Origin: Gammaproteobacteria bacterium
Lineage (GTDB): Bacteria > Pseudomonadota > Gammaproteobacteria > SZUA-229
DNA: 49,701 nucleotides
Assembly: GCA_026195895.1 (NCBI GenBank)
Contig: JAPHRO010000008.1
Location: 1 to 49,701 of the forward strand
Direction: 5' to 3'
The notes beneath the pieces are model-generated. The model ran no database searches and was not told where the DNA came from. It worked only from the letters and a program-made list of their open reading frames with translations. How positions within the stretch are numbered: the first letter of the stretch is position 1; every line of letters begins with the position of its first letter. The position numbers and the translations under genes were made by a program. Of the stretch, positions 49,196-49,701 are shown one piece after another.

Positions 49196-49582
49196 ATGAA
49201 TGCACTGATCTTATTAATTGTTTTAGTTCTTTTTGCGGCTTCTTTGTCTATCTGGGTATGGACGCGTAAGCGCATAGATGCGTTTGAGAAAACAATTCAT
49301 CAGCAAGTAACAAGCCATGTCGAAGACGAAATCAAAGCTTTGAATGCCGGATCGATTGGCCTGGGAAGTCGGTTTTTAAAACTGGAAAAAGAATTACAGA
49401 TGATAAGTAGTCGCATGGACGAGCTACAATTACAGTTACAAAGCAATACGCCTTATGCGCAAGCTATTCAGCTAGCGCAAAAGGGAAGTTCTGTTGATGA
49501 AATCACGGAGTTATGTGGGATTAGCCAAACAGAAGCTCAGTTATTAATAATGATGCATCAACATAATACTAAAGCTGCGTAA
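49196..49582 (+). CDS. DUF2802-family membrane-anchored protein
   Basis: 128 residues: an N-terminal membrane segment (ALILLIVLVLFAASLSIWVW), a coiled-coil-like middle (FLKLEKELQMISSRMDELQLQL) and a C-terminal helix-turn-helix-like part (AQKGSSVDEITELCGISQTEAQLLIMMH) typical of DUF2802. The same family follows cheW in Pseudomonas chemotaxis clusters. Function unknown. Confidence 0.85.
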   Translation: MNALILLIVLVLFAASLSIWVWTRKRIDAFEKTIHQQVTSHVEDEIKALNAGSIGLGSRFLKLEKELQMISSRMDELQLQLQSNTPYAQAIQLAQKGSSVDEITELCGISQTEAQLLIMMHQHNTKAA

Positions 49583-49601
49583 ATTAATTGGCGGCTTTTT
49601 T
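49571..49601 (+). terminator. Terminator at the end of the chemotaxis block
   Basis: AAAGCTGC and GCGGCTTT pair through eight bases with one G-T wobble around a 12-base loop, followed by Ts. The stop codon of the DUF2802 gene lies inside the loop. Confidence 0.6.
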
Positions 49602-49637
49602 ATGAGGGCGTTCAAAATTCTGTGTCAGCATAATCGA

Positions 49638-49701
49638 TTAAATATCCAGTACGTCATCTAACCTGCCATCAAAATAAATCGAAAGCTGCGACAAGGTCAA
49701 G
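49638..49701 (-). CDS. C-terminal end of a minus-strand gene (cut by window edge)
   Basis: Reading inward from the right edge on the minus strand gives 20 protein-like codons (LTLSQLSIYFDGRLDDVLDI) and then TAA at 49640-49638. It converges on the chemotaxis block. Too short to identify. Confidence 0.35.
   Translation of the reverse strand, partial: LTLSQLSIYFDGRLDDVLDI

Overview
The window looks like part of the chromosome of a free-living, flagellated, nitrate-respiring, sulfur-oxidising gammaproteobacterium. Four things point this way. It has a dsrAB pair of the kind used in reverse (oxidative) sulfite reductase pathways, plus a dsrS-like gene and a DsrC-family paralogue. It has a NarX/NarL two-component pair beside a periplasmic nitrate-reductase (Nap)-type cluster. 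It has a flagellar/chemotaxis block in Pseudomonas/Vibrio-like polar-flagellum order (fliQ-fliR-flhB-flhA-flhF-fleN-fliA-cheY-cheZ-cheA-cheB-motC-motD-parA-cheW-cheW). It has sigma-54-type promoters in front of motility genes. Base composition is moderate and by eye somewhat AT-rich. I cannot name a species. No rRNA, tRNA, CRISPR array, transposase or phage gene was seen.

Layout. 1-4.6 kb: dsrB (cut by the window edge) and dsrA on the minus strand. Facing away from them is a plus-strand set: a TauD-like dioxygenase, a 64-aa protein, a Cas6-like RAMP protein with no CRISPR array, a DsrC-like protein lacking both canonical cysteines, and a small protein followed by a good terminator. 4.6-9.8 kb: a MITE-like palindromic repeat, a PKHD-type hydroxylase (minus), then a DUF255 thioredoxin-fold protein fused to a DsbD-alpha-like domain, and a PRMT-like methyltransferase with a SEC-C zinc tail. 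9.8-23.2 kb: the nitrate island. narXL lie on the minus strand, flanked on both sides by plus-strand genes whose upstream regions carry NarL-like heptamers. The operon on the far side runs diheme cytochrome c, napA, napG, napH, a second napG, an unknown anchored protein, a second large polyferredoxin membrane protein, a napF-like ferredoxin, an ankyrin gene broken by one in-frame TAG, and a five-haem NapC. It has no napB or napD. 23.2-28 kb: yaiI, GNAT and oxygenase genes, unknown proteins, two more copies of the palindromic repeat, and a Sel1 protein. 28-33.2 kb: a MoxR-type AAA+ ATPase with a VWA/metallopeptidase-like partner, dsrS, an unknown gene and a beta-barrel-like protein. 33.2 kb to the end: the flagellar/chemotaxis block.

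How it fits together. Electrons from reduced sulfur (Dsr pathway, mostly encoded elsewhere) could be passed through the quinone pool and the NapC/NapGH-like modules to the NapA-like reductase. NarXL, and perhaps an FNR-type regulator, would switch this on with nitrate and low oxygen, while the chemotaxis block steers the cell. The points I consider most worth pursuing are: the orphan Cas6-like protein beside dsrAB; the rewired Nap cluster without NapB/NapD; the four repeated acidic motifs that replace a recognisable P2 domain in CheA and resemble the CheY-binding tail of CheZ; the cysteine-shifted DsrC paralogue; and the three-copy palindromic element.
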